A stretch of DNA of 64,000 nt, from the NCBI GenBank assembly GCA_018806985.1, contig JADANN010000302.1, positions 1,000,001 to 1,064,000 of the forward strand. The letters run 5' to 3'. The notes beneath the pieces were generated by a model. The model had not been told where the DNA came from. It did not search any database and worked only from the letters and a program-made list of their open reading frames with translations. Source of the stretch: Angiostrongylus vasorum (taxonomy: Eukaryota; Nematoda; Chromadorea; Rhabditida; Metastrongylidae). Below are positions 1 to 12,059 of the stretch, piece by piece. Positions within the stretch are counted from its first letter, which is position 1. Each line of letters starts with the position of its first letter. Position numbers and translations under genes: made by a program.

Positions 1-256
1 ATGTGGCCAAAAACTCATGAGTCGACTAAAGTTCGTACAATGTCAAAGTGCGTTTCCAAATCTATAGTGAATTACCACTAAGAGCGGCTTATGTCCTTTT
101 CTTCAAACGAAAAACTTCTTAAAATCGGATGTCTGTGATTTGGTGACTGAAAGTGTCGTAATAACTCTCTACAAACTTGAACGAGAAGCACTTGCTTCAT
201 TTGTTACAAAAAAATCCATTATATTTTTTGTTGAGCAAACATGAGATGTTACTTTA

Positions 257-500
257 CTTTTCATTGCTATGAAGCTGACGTTTCGGCGGATTTCGCCTTC
301 CTCAGAGCGTGGAAAGGTCAAGTTGACCGCAATCTATCCAGCCAAACACCTCCACGAGGAGCCACTTCATACCGCCATAAAAATGTAAGGAATTATTTGA
401 TCAGTGGGTAGATTTCGGCCAACTTGGTCCTTTCAGACTCTAAGGGAGGCGAATTCCGCTGAAACGTTAACTTCACAGGAATGAAGAGTAAAATAACACC
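257..500. repeat. short element bounded by inverted copies of the Penelope-type terminal motif
   Basis: About 60 bp at the left end (reading GAAGCTGACGTTTCGGCGG) is the imperfect reverse complement of about 60 bp at the right end (reading CCGCTGAAACGTTAACTTC). The two arms enclose about 130 bp of unique DNA. No coding potential is visible. The arms carry the motif found at the 3' end of the Penelope-like element at 47 kb, so this is probably a non-autonomous derivative or two fragments meeting head to head. Confidence 0.5.
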
Positions 501-774
501 TAATGTTTGATCAACAGAAATGTAAAGAATTACTTGGTCAGTGATAACCTTAATAAAAAGTCGGTCGTGTAAATTACAAGAAGTTCGATTTTCATAAGTT
601 GTAATTCTTCACATACGATGCTTCTCCACTTAAATATTAGACGCATACTGAAAAACCCCTGTGCGCTAATTAGCTAATCAAAAATGTTGTACATAGATAC
701 GATGGAGTGACAGCTGTTTCACACATCCACTGAAAGTCGTCGACCTCCAATGAAAATCGTAAATGTTGCCTATG
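501..774. other. no supported gene
   Basis: AT-rich DNA without a convincing open frame, splice pair or recognisable repeat. Confidence 0.4.
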
Positions 775-1080
775 AGCATTCGTGATTTCCAGCTTAAGAA
801 GGATAAATGATGAAGCATTCGACACTGATCAATCGCTTGTAGGCTTACCATGTATCCTTCCTTCGTAGCATTATAGAGCTGGTTGAAGCCGTATGTAGCC
901 TTATACAATGAACTTCAATACGCCACTGATGTATCAAATCAGTATTTTTACGTTCACTAACAAGTTTGACATTAATTTGTGAACTCCTGCGTGATAGCAG
1001 GCTTGGCTGAACTAGGATGCGGGACCGAACCAGGCGCCACATGTGTATTTTATGCAGCTTTAATCGCTACGTGGCACATA
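775..1080 (-). mobile_element. SINE family 1 copy (tRNA-headed)
   Basis: Read on the minus strand, it starts with a tRNA-like head (CGTAGCGATTAAAGC box A, GGTTCGGTCCCGC box B) and continues into the family body ending in GATTGATCAGTGTCGAATGC. The body order matches the other family 1 copies. It is diverged but close to full length. Confidence 0.55.
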
Positions 1081-2640
1081 CTCTCACATCCTAGTTTGCT
1101 AGTTGGAAATACAGTAGCGCCTTAAGCGTCATAACAATTGTTCTTTGAAAACCTCAAAAATTGTTCTCATTTGACTCAAAAAACTGGTCTTAGGATAACT
1201 GAAATTTTGGGAAAACGTCAACCAAGTGGTTTTCAAGTGAATTCAAATCCTACTATAACCCGAAGGAAAGCATGCTAGGCATTTGCTAGATCGCTTTTCA
1301 CAAATTTTCTACTTCATTTTCAAAACGCACTATAGGATTCAAGTAAAACAACTAAAAGACAGTGGAGCGAAGTTTAGGAGGAATGATTGTTTATAAATGA
1401 CGAATGAATATAGCGCCTTGAAGGAAGCAATCGTCAGAAACACGGAGATTAAAAAGATTAGAAAAAGTTCAAAAGATTAGAAAGATTTGAGCGATGAAAT
1501 TGTTTACAGACAACATTACACGGCCTAAAAGAAGAAACCTGTTAGTGAAATGACGATTGAATGCTTCGACGTCAAAAAGAGGTAGAAAGAAGGATGTTCT
1601 GACGAACGACTGTTTGATGACTTGCCAGTTTGGGTCTAAACATCATCCAAATACATCGGCAATCTATCATTTGTCATTCAATCACCCATGTCATTCACTA
1701 AAACGGAATTCAACAAAGACGACAGAAATCCTTCTCATCGTTGCGCACTGGGAATCGAAGTTCTGCTGACTGACGACGGAGCCACCCACCACCGCCGCCA
1801 CCTCTCATCGGAGATCGTGTTTGTCGGGCTCTCAAGCAAACAGCACCATCGTTTTCTCATTGATGATTATTGATTTTCGGATAAACAATCTATTTGAAAT
1901 AAATGTAAAAACAAGTGTCAGGGGGAATTTAACGCGTTCTTCGATTATTAAGCTTGGTGAGAAGCGACAAGATATTAAGATATCAAAGAAAAAAGTGAAA
2001 AACTATAGAAATCTCATTCTATACCGTAATTAATTGAGAGCAGTTCTACGATGACTCACATATGAGTCATCTACATATATATTTGTGTATATCCATATAC
2101 ATGTAAGCATATACATATATCTGTCTTTCTGCATGATTCTTATCAGTATCTGAAGATCACGCCTGTTTTATCACATTTTTGCAAAGAGTTTTGCTCTAGC
2201 CATTCCATAAAAAAGCCAATTCATCGATTTTCTATGATGAGATAACTCTAGGTTGTTTAATATTTTTACTGTAGTTTATGGTGCTTCGGAGATATCGCTC
2301 CGTCCTCGGATTCACGTCGATATGATTTGGAGCTGAGTGAACGTCGAGTGTATAGTGGGACTCTTCACGATTGTCATGCTCATTACAGAACTGGAGCCGA
2401 ATCGAATAAAGCAACGCTATGCGACTGTAACAGCAAGCAACATCAACCAATTCTGTAGCTGACAGTAGTTAGCTGGTGAATTTCCGATATAAGGAGATCT
2501 ACTTTCACATGCTACCAATCAACTTTCCATTTTGTAGACATGGCAGTTCGCGCTTTAACCATACAAAGAAACGACATAATTGTTCTAGGAACAACTACCA
2601 ATATCCCCACTTTCGTCAGCTTATCGTCGAGCAATGAGCG
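1081..2640. other. no supported gene
   Basis: Several short open frames (for example 1,557-1,769 and 1,821-2,033 on +) lack coding character or paired splice sites. A TATA/CATA-rich simple stretch lies at about 2,070-2,125. Nothing else was recognised. Confidence 0.35.
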
Positions 2641-2644
2641 CATG

Positions 2645-2930
2645 TATCGTAGAGCCTAGAGGTTGCCCACAATAGTACACGTAGTCCTTGGTTCGATCCT
2701 AAGCTTTGAGCAAACCAAGTCCTTCATCACTCTGAGATCGGAAAAATGGTACCAGACCTCCCCGAACAAGACAAGAAGCACCATTCTGGTACATCACAAA
2801 AAAACCTCCGCAAGTCATTGTATAGGTCAAATATGTATCAAAACCACCTTTGCGATGGTGCGAACTGAATCCAATGCATTGCGCATGCCTAAGGAGTTAA
2901 TCAACGTCGTGCGCAACATCGCCTATCCAT
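2645..2930 (+). mobile_element. SINE family 1 copy
   Basis: Starts with a degraded tRNA-like head whose B box reads GGTTCGATCCTAAGC at about 2,691. The family body follows: a GGTACCAGAC block, a TATGTATC...CACCTTTGCGATG block, and an ending GAGTTAATCAACGTCG that matches the usual GATTGATCAACGCCG tail. Confidence 0.6.
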
Positions 2931-3144
2931 TTCATCGTCGAACACACTCGTCTGGAATCGATGCAACTCTAATGACAATGTAAACGACGTGATGTCACCA
3001 AAACGCCAATCAAAATAACATCGATTACTTCTGTTGACAATAAAAGAAAGTCATTTTAAGGATGCTGATGATTTAAACTTATTTTCCTACTGTTGAAACA
3101 GCTGACCAAAACAAAGAATACTATTTGCTGTTCTACAATGCTGA

Positions 3145-3590
3145 GATATTTGTAGAACTCCAGACCGCGGGTGTCTACGGTTAGGAACGAACGCGCTATT
3201 GTCCTTTCTGGGGAGTAAGGCGTTCAGTACCACACCATGCGGGTCTTTCATTTTGCCTGTCTCTCAGCTAGTTCTATCGATCATTTGCCATCAGCAATCA
3301 CCCGTCAACGGGATTGATCTAGGGAGCCCAAATCAGCATTCAAACCAGTTAAGCTGAGGCTATAGTTCACAGCGAACTGATGGCAAGTGATCGATAGAAT
3401 TAGCTGAGAGACAGGCGAAACGAAAGGGACCCGCATGGTGTGGTGGTGAACGCGTTACTCCCTGGAAAGGACAACAGCGCATTCGTTCCCCACCGCAGGC
3501 ACCTGGGGTCGGGAGTTTTGCAGATATCTCAGCATTGTAGGAGTTATATTTCGCAACATACCCTGCCATTAAGAAGAATAGGCAGTAAAT
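3145..3590. repeat. inverted pair of family 3 units (foldback arrangement)
   Basis: The left unit (about 3,147-3,360) reads in reverse and the right unit (about 3,366-3,590) reads forward. Each has the family hallmarks: GCTGAGAGACAGGCGAAACG, a GGAAAGGACAA(T/C)AGCGC block, a CGTTCCCCACCGC block and TTTTGCA(A/G)ATATCTCAGC. The pair could fold into a hairpin about 200 bp long. No open frame of interest is present. Confidence 0.65.
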
Positions 3591-3854
3591 CGAAAGGTTA
3601 AGACTATTTGTTCTATTACTTTTTATTCTGTGCTAATGCTATTTATTTATTGTTTACCAGAATGAGGTTCGAGCGGTGTTCTAATTTAGAAGAATCAACA
3701 GGATATGGTCGCAGCAGAAGACTAAAACTTCGAAACGTTAGCCGACTAGAAATGTCATGAGGTCATGTAAGCCGAACCATTTAAAATCGCATTAAGTATT
3801 AATTTGCCTATGCATTCTTTTTTTTATAAGCTTGTATGATGTTGATAAATGATG

Positions 3855-3925
3855 TTTATTTTCTGCTAACGTTCCGACGGTTTCGTCTTGATCAGTGCCG
3901 ATGATCCGAGTTGATGGTCCACAGT
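3855..3925 (-). repeat. Penelope-type terminal motif fragment
   Basis: Minus strand reads CTGATCAAGACGAAACCGTC followed by GGAACGTTAGC, a diverged copy of the CTGAAGA-hairpin-GAAACGT motif. It is preceded by the block GGACCATCAACTCGGATCATC, which also flanks the copy at 17.8 kb. Confidence 0.5.
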
Positions 3926-4235
3926 TGCATTGATTTCTCATACCGAAGTTAAAAGAAATCGGTTTAAATGTCCATTTACTTATGTTGTAATACAAGGTAA
4001 TACAAGACACAAGGTAATATAAAATACTGACGGTTCTGGAATTTTCTTCTTTTGATCAGTGATTTTGCATTATACGAATATGCTGGTTAAAAAGTACTGT
4101 GTTTAAAATGCTGTTCAAATGATCGGATAGATGATATCATTGCTTTCAAGAAGCGATAGAAGTTCTACGATAGAGTTTCAAAAGAATGTCATCTGCCTAT
4201 TTACAATGTGAAGACGAACCTAAGGAAAATTTTCA
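3926..4235. other. no supported gene
   Basis: No repeat or coding signal was recognised. Confidence 0.35.
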
Positions 4236-4475
4236 ATGATGATGAAATATTTGCAGTACTTCGCACCGCAAGTGTCTGCGGTGGGAACTAACGCACTATT
4301 ACCCTTTCCGAGGCTAAAGCGTTCACCCCCACACCATGCCGGTCCTTTCGTTTGGCCTGTCTCTCAGCTAGTTTCATCGATCAGTGCCATAAGCAATCAT
4401 CCGTCAGTGGGATTGATCTGGAGAGCCCAAGTTGGCAATGAACTCAGTTGAGCTGAGACTGTAGTTCTAATCACA
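4236..4475 (-). mobile_element. SINE family 3 unit
   Basis: Reverse-oriented unit with the ATATTTGCAGTACTTCG, GTGTCTGCGGTGGG and CTGTCTCTCAGCTAG blocks in the same order as at 3.1 kb, ending in the GGGATTGATCTGGAGAGCCC block. Confidence 0.6.
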
Positions 4476-4774
4476 ATTAACTTATTATTTATTGCCCGCT
4501 CTACTCTATAATGGAAATTTCCGTCCTTATTACAATAATTGACGTTACTTCTGGTGTGGATGTATTGATAACCAGTCTCTCTAGTTCTTTTCTTACACTT
4601 CACTGACTTCAATTATTTATTGTTAAACGACGAACACGGAACGAGTTCCCATGTAAAAGCACATCCACACACACACACATGTATTTATTGCACGGAGAAG
4701 AGGCCAAACAGAATCAAAGTTCATTTACTCATTTCTCTCTTTACTTTGCACAGAAAACATTTAGAACGTTCTGG

Positions 4775-5065
4775 TTGCGCTACGCTGTTGAACAAGGCTA
4801 AAGGCGTCGATCGATTCCTTGGGGATTCATCACGTATTCGCCTCCATTCGTAGCGTCGTCGAAGTTGTGAAATATATTTGGTCTGTTCAGTGAGACGGAA
4901 CGGCCTACCAATTAATGAAATCAGCGTCTTTATCCTCCGACATAAGTATTGCACCACTTTCCGACAACGGAGGCACGGATGGCTTGGTTAGCCTGAGGCG
5001 CGGTACCAAGTTCAAGGTCATGTATATATTACACAGCATCTCTGTCCGCTGCGCCACATGAGCTT
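4775..5065 (-). mobile_element. SINE family 1 copy
   Basis: The tRNA-like head is at the high-coordinate end (GGCGCAGCGGACAG on the minus strand). The tail GGCGTCGATCGATTCCTTGGG on the plus strand corresponds to the conserved GGCGTTGATCAATCC block. Confidence 0.55.
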
Positions 5066-5499
5066 GTTACATTTCTGCGTTCTTTAGGGTTTTTGTATAC
5101 TCAAGTATTAAAAAATTATTTACTTGAACACTTGGTTAGGTCATTTACACGAGTGGTCGTGGTGGTCCCAATGTATCTTTCATTTTTTACCATTTCTTTC
5201 CAGTGTTCCGGAACAGCCAGGCCATAGCTTCTCAATGTAGAATCGCCACAGACAATCGCTGACTATTGGTCATAAAAGTGGATAAGTATTGCTGGTTTAC
5301 GATTAAGTTGTTTTCGTAGAAGTTAACAGTCATTTCCATGAAAGGTTAACCCTGACGTGAAAGCGTTGGGAAGTATGGAATAAAGAAAAAGAGTGTTTGG
5401 CTTGCCTGTAGTTCCAATATGTAGAACGTTCTATGATGAAAGCATAAAATACCACTCTAGAGTAAAGGTGGCCTCCCCTACAGAGATGCCACTCAATAA

Positions 5500-5830
5500 T
5501 ATGAGCAATGCCCTGGTTGGAAATTCGCCTTGATCAAGCTAGACCTCCCATCTTTCCTGGATTATAAAGTTGGTTCTAGACCAGTTTCGGAAACTCCCTC
5601 CAATCTACAAAGCCTGGTGTCTGATTGTAGTCAAACCTCAAAACACTCAAGCACGGCTATCACGAGATTCGAGCAAGAATCTACTCGACAAGCCTTTAAG
5701 AACATTTAAAAATCTTCAGCTAGCTGCCGAACTTATACACGATTCTAGAAATGTTCTTGGATGATAGATGTAAGGACAATAATCGGACGAAAGAAGTGCT
5801 CTGATCCGCGCAATATGTGAAGTCGAGTCT
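5500..5830 (+). mobile_element. SINE family 2 copy, diverged
   Basis: Shares with 19.1 kb and 10.9 kb the body blocks GCACGGCTATC, AATCTACTCGAC, CAGCTAGCTGCCGAA, GATGATAGATG and CGCAATATGTGAAG, in that order. The head is poorly preserved. Confidence 0.5.
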
Positions 5831-6239
5831 CGTTAAATAAAACAAGCGATAGATAACTTACCGATTTAAGATAATTCAGTCGTAGACTTCAGGAACTAAC
5901 AAAAAAAAACTCGAGAGATTCATAACAGAAAAAAATAACGCGTGTAAGCAATAGACACTGCCACGAATACCAATTATCCGCTCCACCAAAAAAATTGCGG
6001 TCCACAACGGCGAAACCAACGTGATCCCTTGAGACTGGGATCAGTATTACTGGCAGTATTCCCGGATGATCTCTAACTTTTGAGAATGGTATAAGAAGAT
6101 AACAATTGGCGGCTTGCCTTCATTGACGTCTGTCACAAACATCACCAGTCTTGGCGGCTGTCTCTATGACGTACACATACATCGGGCGGCAATATCCTCG
6201 CTTATTACAAAGATCACTTGATTTCTGACTTCGTAAACA
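5831..6239. other. no supported gene
   Basis: No repeat or coding signal was recognised. Confidence 0.35.
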
Positions 6240-6304
6240 AGGCTATATCTATCTATCTATCTATTTATCTATCTATCTATATATATATATATATATATAT
6301 ATAT
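6240..6304. repeat. (TATC)n/(TA)n microsatellite
   Basis: About nine TATC units grade into about twelve TA units. The stretch is a simple sequence with no function implied. Confidence 0.9.
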
Positions 6305-6469
6305 TTCTAGCCGAGAAAAAAAACCCTAGAGGAATAATATGATCCTCAACAATTCCCTAGAGCATGCACTCTTGCACGTGACAAGGAGAAAAGGAATGTT
6401 TACTAGTGCCTAGTTTAAGTTACTTGACGATCAAAGGTTAGGGAAGTGATGCAGGTAATAGGATTGATA

Positions 6470-6770
6470 AATGAGTTCATGCTTGATAAAGAATGAAAGA
6501 GTTCAGAGTTGATCAGTCCCGTAAGGATGCGCCGTGCATTTCACTCCATTCGTAGTGTAGATTGAGTACATAGCCGGTCTATACAACTACTTGCATTGTT
6601 TAGTAGAGTACCAAGTCACTTCTTCTTATCCTCCTACGTAGGTCCGACAGTCATATGCAAATCCCAGATGGATGGATGGATTCGTTTGGCAAAGGCGCGA
6701 GATCGAACCACCCACAATCGCGTGGAAACAACAAATCACAAGCCTATCAGCACTGGGTTACAGATTCGTA
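6470..6770 (-). mobile_element. SINE family 1 copy
   Basis: Plus strand reads GAGTTGATCAGTCCCGTAAGG near the left end and GGCGCGAGATCGAACCACCC near the right. These are the tail and the B box of the family on the reverse strand. A GGATGGATGGATTCG run replaces part of the body. Confidence 0.55.
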
Positions 6771-7269
6771 AGGAGTTCATGCCATAAACCATTGGGATTC
6801 ATGACTAGTAATGTGGACACCGTGAATGCACTATGAGGTCTTTCATGAGTATGGAGAAAACGGTAAACAATGATATTGGTTCAAAAGTTCCTTTCACTTG
6901 GTTCTTTTCATTTTTCAACCCACGATAACAGTACATTTTTTCTTGATCTGTGTGAGCCAACGTACCAATGCCAAGCACTGGAAAATGTTTGAAGCGGTTC
7001 AAAGTACAGAAAGTTAAGACGGAAATTTAAAAAAAGTGAGGGACAAACAAACCGAAGAACGAGGGATCAATAAATTCTGACAACGCTAACGGTGCTTACG
7101 ATCCTTTTTGTGCAACAAATCGTGATCGTTCTACAGACTGAGGCTGTATGCGTTCTTTTTAGATAAGAAGGGTTCTGCCAGTCTATTGCATATAGTAAAT
7201 GAAAAGTTATGTACATTCCACAAAAACCCTTAGGGATTCTTAACAATAAAGGCAACAGAAAAAAATGAC
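6771..7269. other. no supported gene
   Basis: Open frames on the minus strand here (6,805-7,002 and 7,067-7,342) overlap repeat tails and look non-coding. Confidence 0.35.
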
Positions 7270-7560
7270 TGTAAAAGGATAAATGATAAAGCTCTTGGCG
7301 TTGATCAATCCGTGAGGGAGGCGTCAAGCATCTCGACTTCATTAAGCATTGTTGGAGGTGATTGAATGCATACCTGGCCTTTACAACGACTCGCGGTGGC
7401 CTACCGATGTATCAGAACCAGTGCTGCCATCCTCCCAGACAAGTCTGGTACCACTCGCCCTCGGAGGAATGAAGGCCGGTAGGCATGATCTATTCGACGT
7501 GTATTGCTGGGCTCCTCCGACCACTGCGACACACGCGCCCCAAAACTGTAGCAAAGAAAA
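7270..7560 (-). mobile_element. SINE family 1 copy, well preserved
   Basis: Plus strand carries CTCTTGGCGTTGATCAATCC, then CATTAAGCATTGTTGGAGG, TACCGATGTATCAGAACC and GACAAGTCTGGTACC. The tRNA-like head lies last. This copy shows the family order most clearly; its head region is degraded. Confidence 0.65.
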
Positions 7561-7824
7561 CAATTGTATCAGAAATAAACATCGGATGTATCAAAATAGG
7601 AGCAAGTACGCTCGACGAAAGACGCCCGGTTGAAGACCAGCAGGCAGAAATCATCAAATGCACCTAATTGCTAAGGCAGCCAGAGTTTGCACACACATAA
7701 ATTCGCAGTCGACATGCGAATGGTACCATAAAGTGTAGAAAATGATCAAAATCATCGAAAAACTAGTTGATTGCTATCCATATTTTTATAGCCATGGCTG
7801 CACTGTCGTTTATGAGTTTTAGCA

Positions 7825-8175
7825 CTGGTAGAAGATAAAGCGTTCAGTGTTGGTCAATCCTGTTGCTCTAAACCATTGACTCCATTGTGCATCGTAAAAG
7901 CGACTAAATACATATTAGGCTTATTCATTGCCAATCAGAGCCGTACTTTCGCCTCCATTACGCACCCTAGAGGTGAGTGAATGCACATTTGCCTTAAGGA
8001 ACGACTTAGGAGGACGTATCGATGTATCACGTGAAGGCGTCCATGTGTGCTTCCTGACCATATTAGCAATTCCTAACCCTGAATGGATTTTGGAATTTTT
8101 GCACAAGGGCTTTGTTAAATTATGGCACGGAATCGAACCAACGACTACATATGTACAGCAGCGCAGCTTTAACCA
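7825..8175 (-). mobile_element. SINE family 1 copy
   Basis: Carries GTTCAGTGTTGGTCAATCC at the tail, AGGTGAGTGAATGCAC in the body and a minus-strand head ending in GTTGGTTCGATTCCG (B box). The body includes about 60 bp not seen in other copies. Confidence 0.55.
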
Positions 8176-8734
8176 TTACTTTAAGCGCGCGCTCAGAACA
8201 TAGCTCATCTATATTCATTCTAGCACATTTCACAATAATTTACAGTAAAAAAAACTTCTCTGTTCGATGGAAATTTTCGAACTTAGCGACAGCACCGTCA
8301 CGGTAGATAAAAAATCACGGTGAGTATTTACTTTAAGCAGGACATTCGATAATCTCCAAGATATACGTAAGGAATTTAAATTGCAATGCATGAAACTAAA
8401 TTTTACACGTAAATTTTGGTGTAACCAGTGTGAATTTCCGCATACACTGTTTCGGTATTGGCTCAATCAAGCAAAAGGTTACTAATTTAGGCTATTAGTC
8501 CTATAACTAGCGCACTTAAAACTTCCTTAAAATCCATTCTATTCTCTGAGACTAGATTTTGGAGTATTAGTGACTGAGATACTTTCTATTCTCTTCCTGC
8601 CACCTGCTGTACCATAGTCATCACAAGCTGTCTGATTCAACGACCGTAATTTGTTCTGGACCCCTGAAGTGTCTGATCACACAGCGGATACATTTGTTTA
8701 GATTATTCAATTTACACGGAGTTGTTATAGATCT
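8176..8734. other. no supported gene
   Basis: No repeat or coding signal was recognised. Confidence 0.35.
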
Positions 8735-8925
8735 TTTTATTCAGCTGACGTTTCGACGTCTTCGCCTTCCTCACAGTCGATGATCCACAGCCGCTCATAA
8801 CCTCGACGTGGGGTCTTCGCCGCCGTATCAAGTCGAAACTTCTTCATTCGAGCGCTGCTCGAATGAGGCAGTCTCACCCGGTGATGCTTTTCTATACAAG
8901 ATGGTTTTGGAAATATTGTGGATAG
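8735..8925 (-). repeat. Penelope-type terminal region
   Basis: Plus strand reads GCTGACGTTTCGACGTCTTC then GCCTTCCTCACAG, the reverse complement of the terminal motif. A block follows with TCGACGTGGGGTCTTCGCC and CGAGCGCTGCTCGAATGAGG, the same layout as at 41.1 kb. CGAGC...GCTCG within it is a small palindrome. Confidence 0.55.
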
Positions 8926-9125
8926 TGGTGCTGAGATATTTGCAAAACTCCGACTCCAGGTGTCTGCGGTGGGGGACCGAACACGCTGTTACCCTTTCAG
9001 GGGCTAACATTTTCACCACCATACCATGTGGGTCCTTCGTTTCTCCTGTCTTTCAGTCCGCTTTTTGTCCACCAGTGCCATCAATAATCACCCGTCAAGG
9101 GAATTATTTTGGGTTATACTGTAGA
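8926..9125 (-). mobile_element. SINE family 3 unit
   Basis: Reverse-oriented unit: GTGCTGAGATATTTGCAAAA, GTGTCTGCGGTGGGG, the GTTACCCTTTCAGGGGCTAAC block and CCATGTGGGTCCTTCG in family order. It abuts the Penelope-type fragment. Confidence 0.6.
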
Positions 9126-9279
9126 TAATTTCGACTTCGACAAAAACAGTAAGAGAATACATGAGCAATTTTGTAATTTCATTGAATCTTGCTTTTATTC
9201 GATATCAAGATCATGACTGAAAATAAGCACTAAGTCAGAATCTAAATGAAGTGAGTTAGCGTAAGACAAGGAGACATCA

Positions 9280-9325
9280 ACCAACAACACCAACAACAAC
9301 GACAACGACAACGAAGACCTACACC
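9280..9325. repeat. CAA/CGA-rich simple repeat
   Basis: Imperfect CAACAA and GACAACGA units. This is low-complexity DNA. Confidence 0.75.
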
Positions 9326-9339
9326 AACCTCGCATCAGC

Positions 9340-10920
9340 TAAAGAAGATCAGTTTATAAGATCATATAAATAAACAAGACAAAGAGAATTAATGGAGTGA
9401 TCTTTTAAAAATGCTGCTATTGAATTTTCACAACACAGAGCAAAAACTGGCAAGGAGCGAGGACTCAGAGAAATACAAGGCAAAGAAAAAATGATATAGA
9501 CTTGCAGTGAATGGAAGAGGGGTGAAAAAATTACATCGATCATTCATTCGCCAAATTGAGCACGTGTCCATTCTCTTACCAATAAACACTTATACATAGA
9601 AATACCGTCCCCCCGTCTACAAGGGCCTCTAAGTCTGCACTACGTACTACGTCAAGTGGACGTTTTGAAGAAGATTGTGCCGAGAAATTCCGCAGTATTT
9701 AGATATGACAAATCTTACTACCAAAACCACCAAAACCAAACACCGATCTTCCTCTTACTTGCTAGCCAACTACTATCGGTGAACCTTTCAGTCAATATCA
9801 GAAAGATCTGTTGTGATCTCAGAAATTCAGTGTCGACTCTGATCGCTCTTTGATACAGTGTCTTACAGCAATTGTGTAGTAAACGCACTCCTTCCAAGAA
9901 CTCCTAGTTGTAGCTGTCGTATGCAATGTCTGCGTTGTCAACATCTCAAATTTCCCATTAGAATTCTCAGGACAACATCCCATCTAATGGTTTTTGCATC
10001 ACATAAACGACTTCTCCCTAGGGAAGTGGATAAATTTTCATGAATTCCAGTAAACAGTCATTTTCTCTTCCTTTGGTTTTCAGAAGGTGTGAGGGAGCAT
10101 AATTTTCCAGGAAATCGCGTATCATCCTGAGAAAGGTCTCATGTAACGAACTGTACTTGAAAATGTGGCCTTTTTTATAGTGTTTATTTTTCTCTTCCTC
10201 TTTCCATCCAAGAAAGGAATGCCCGATATCTATTGACGTTGCCGCTTTGTGTGAAGATGAATAATTTTTCTTTTTTTTTCGCTCAGACTCTTGATGTTGC
10301 AAGAGTAACAAACGTATCTTTTGTCTGTAAACGAGCCTTAGAAATATTCAGACAAGATATTCGGGGTAGATCAAAATTATTGTTACTACATTGTCCAGTT
10401 TTTTTCCCTTTTTTTTGAGAACCAAATCACAAACGTTAGGTGACACCTCGTTGCGCAACGCCCACCTACATCACTCGTGACAAGCGAATGGTCCTTTTCA
10501 GTACTATGGTCGACGAGCACGATATACCAACGGAGAACTTATCGCGCTTCCGAGAAACAGAAATGACACTTATTTGATTTGTATGGAGGAAACCACGAAC
10601 CGCCTTAGATGTAGTTTCCAGTCACCTAATCAGTGGATTTTTGGCCGACTTGATTGGCAAAACGCAATCCGCATTCTGAGAGCTTTACCACACATTTCGT
10701 ACGAATACATTCTTGTAGAGGAGAGTAAGATCCCAGTACGATCTTTGGGAGACCAGAGCTTATAGCTCGATCCTATAAGGTACGCGTTCGACACTTTTAA
10801 ACGTCAATAGCCGTTATCGGCCACCAAAATTGCATTACGTGCCCAAATATTATCCGGCTCAACAACATTACCTAAGCGGGTTTCGTGTACTACATTACAT
10901 ATCCTTATATGGAACACCCA
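9340..10920. other. no confirmed gene; one weak exon candidate
   Basis: No repeat was recognised. A pyrimidine-rich acceptor (TTTTTTTTTCGCTCAG) ends at about 10,286 and is followed by an open frame to 10,418, with a possible donor GGG|GTAGAT near 10,365. On its own this is weak evidence for an exon. Confidence 0.25.
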
Positions 10921-11290
10921 AGAGGCGGGTAGCGTAGTGGTGGTGATGGGATTATCATAATGACAAGGTTAGTTCAATCGTATCCAAGACCCACCAAGCT
11001 TTTTCATCCTTCTCGGTCGGGAACTTGTTATCAGAGTTGTCCGAAAAAAGCTGCCTCTCTGCAATCCAAGGAGTGACACTCTAACTCGGCTATCTAAGGG
11101 CTCCAGGGAGAATCGGCTGGATCCAGCATCCAACGACATTCATGACAAAAAGGAAAATCCCTCAAGCAGCAGCCAAAGCGACACAAAAAACTTGGAGGAG
11201 CTTCACGGATGATGGATGCAAGGAATGAACCAAATGTGAGAAATGCTGGGATGAGCACAGTAGGTGCGAAAAAGACGGGTCCTGTGAAAA
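10921..11290 (+). mobile_element. SINE family 2 copy, near full length
   Basis: Starts with the tRNA-like box A GGGTAGCGTAGTGGTGG and a degraded B box (TTAGTTCAATCGTATCC). The body holds TCGGTCGGGAACTTGTT, CTCGGCTATC, the CAACGACATTCATGACAAAA block and CGGATGATGGATGCAAGG. It ends in GACGGGTCCTGTGAAAA. The layout matches 19,140-19,530. Confidence 0.65.
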
Positions 11291-11659
11291 TAGAAAAAAT
11301 AAAAAATGGAACAGCATCGACGACATTTAATAATACGAAATGACAAATTCTTGATTAATCGGCTTTATCCTTATTGCCGAGCTGTTGCAAAAATATCTAC
11401 ATTTTCTCTTCTGTTCAAACATTTGAAGCAATGTCAGTGCTCCTTTCAACAGAGACACAGCGTTATCCGAGTGCTTTACTAACTTTTTGCAAATCCCTCG
11501 ATAAAATTTCGCTTCTCCAACATGACAAGGAAAAATACCCAAGACTGAGACTCGAAAAATGTGCTCTCTGATTTTGAAAGACAGAAAGTGGCAGGAACTG
11601 AAACCACAATATTAACTTTTCATTTGCTGCCTACTACAATTTTTTATGGCAGGATATCA

Positions 11660-11850
11660 TGCGAAATGCAAACGACAATGGTGCTGAGATATTTGCAAAT
11701 CTGCGGACAACAGGTGTTTGCAGCGGGGAACGAAAGCGCTATTACCCTTTCAGGGGGCTAACGCGTTCACCACCACACCATGTGGGTCCTTCTGTTTAGC
11801 CTGTTTCTCAGCCAGTTCTATTGATCAGTGACGGAGTTCCGCAAATATCT
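11660..11850 (-). mobile_element. SINE family 3 unit
   Basis: Reverse-oriented unit: GGTGCTGAGATATTTGCAAA, ATTACCCTTTCAGGGG, GCGTTCACCACCACACC and CTGTTTCTCAGCCAG in family order. Confidence 0.6.
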
Positions 11851-12059
11851 CAACGCGTTTGTTCAAATATTTCCTTATCTGTCTTAAGCATTGATATCTA
11901 AGAGCTTTATATTCTTTTTTCTTAGATTTTAGTGATATAAGTTTTTTTTCACTATGTGCTTCTAATAGCAAAGGACGTATTCGCATGAAATATCCACCTG
12001 TCCACTCTTATTTTTTCAAAATCTTGACGCATTCGAAAGCGTCTCTAATCTTAATCGCC

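Noticed and set aside
3360..3569. 69-codon minus-strand open frame
   Set aside because: Lies inside the inverted family 3 pair; similar frames recur in other units, so it is a by-product of the repeat.
10921..11000. Possible tRNA gene
   Set aside because: A and B boxes are present, but no cloverleaf arms pair and it continues into the SINE family 2 body.
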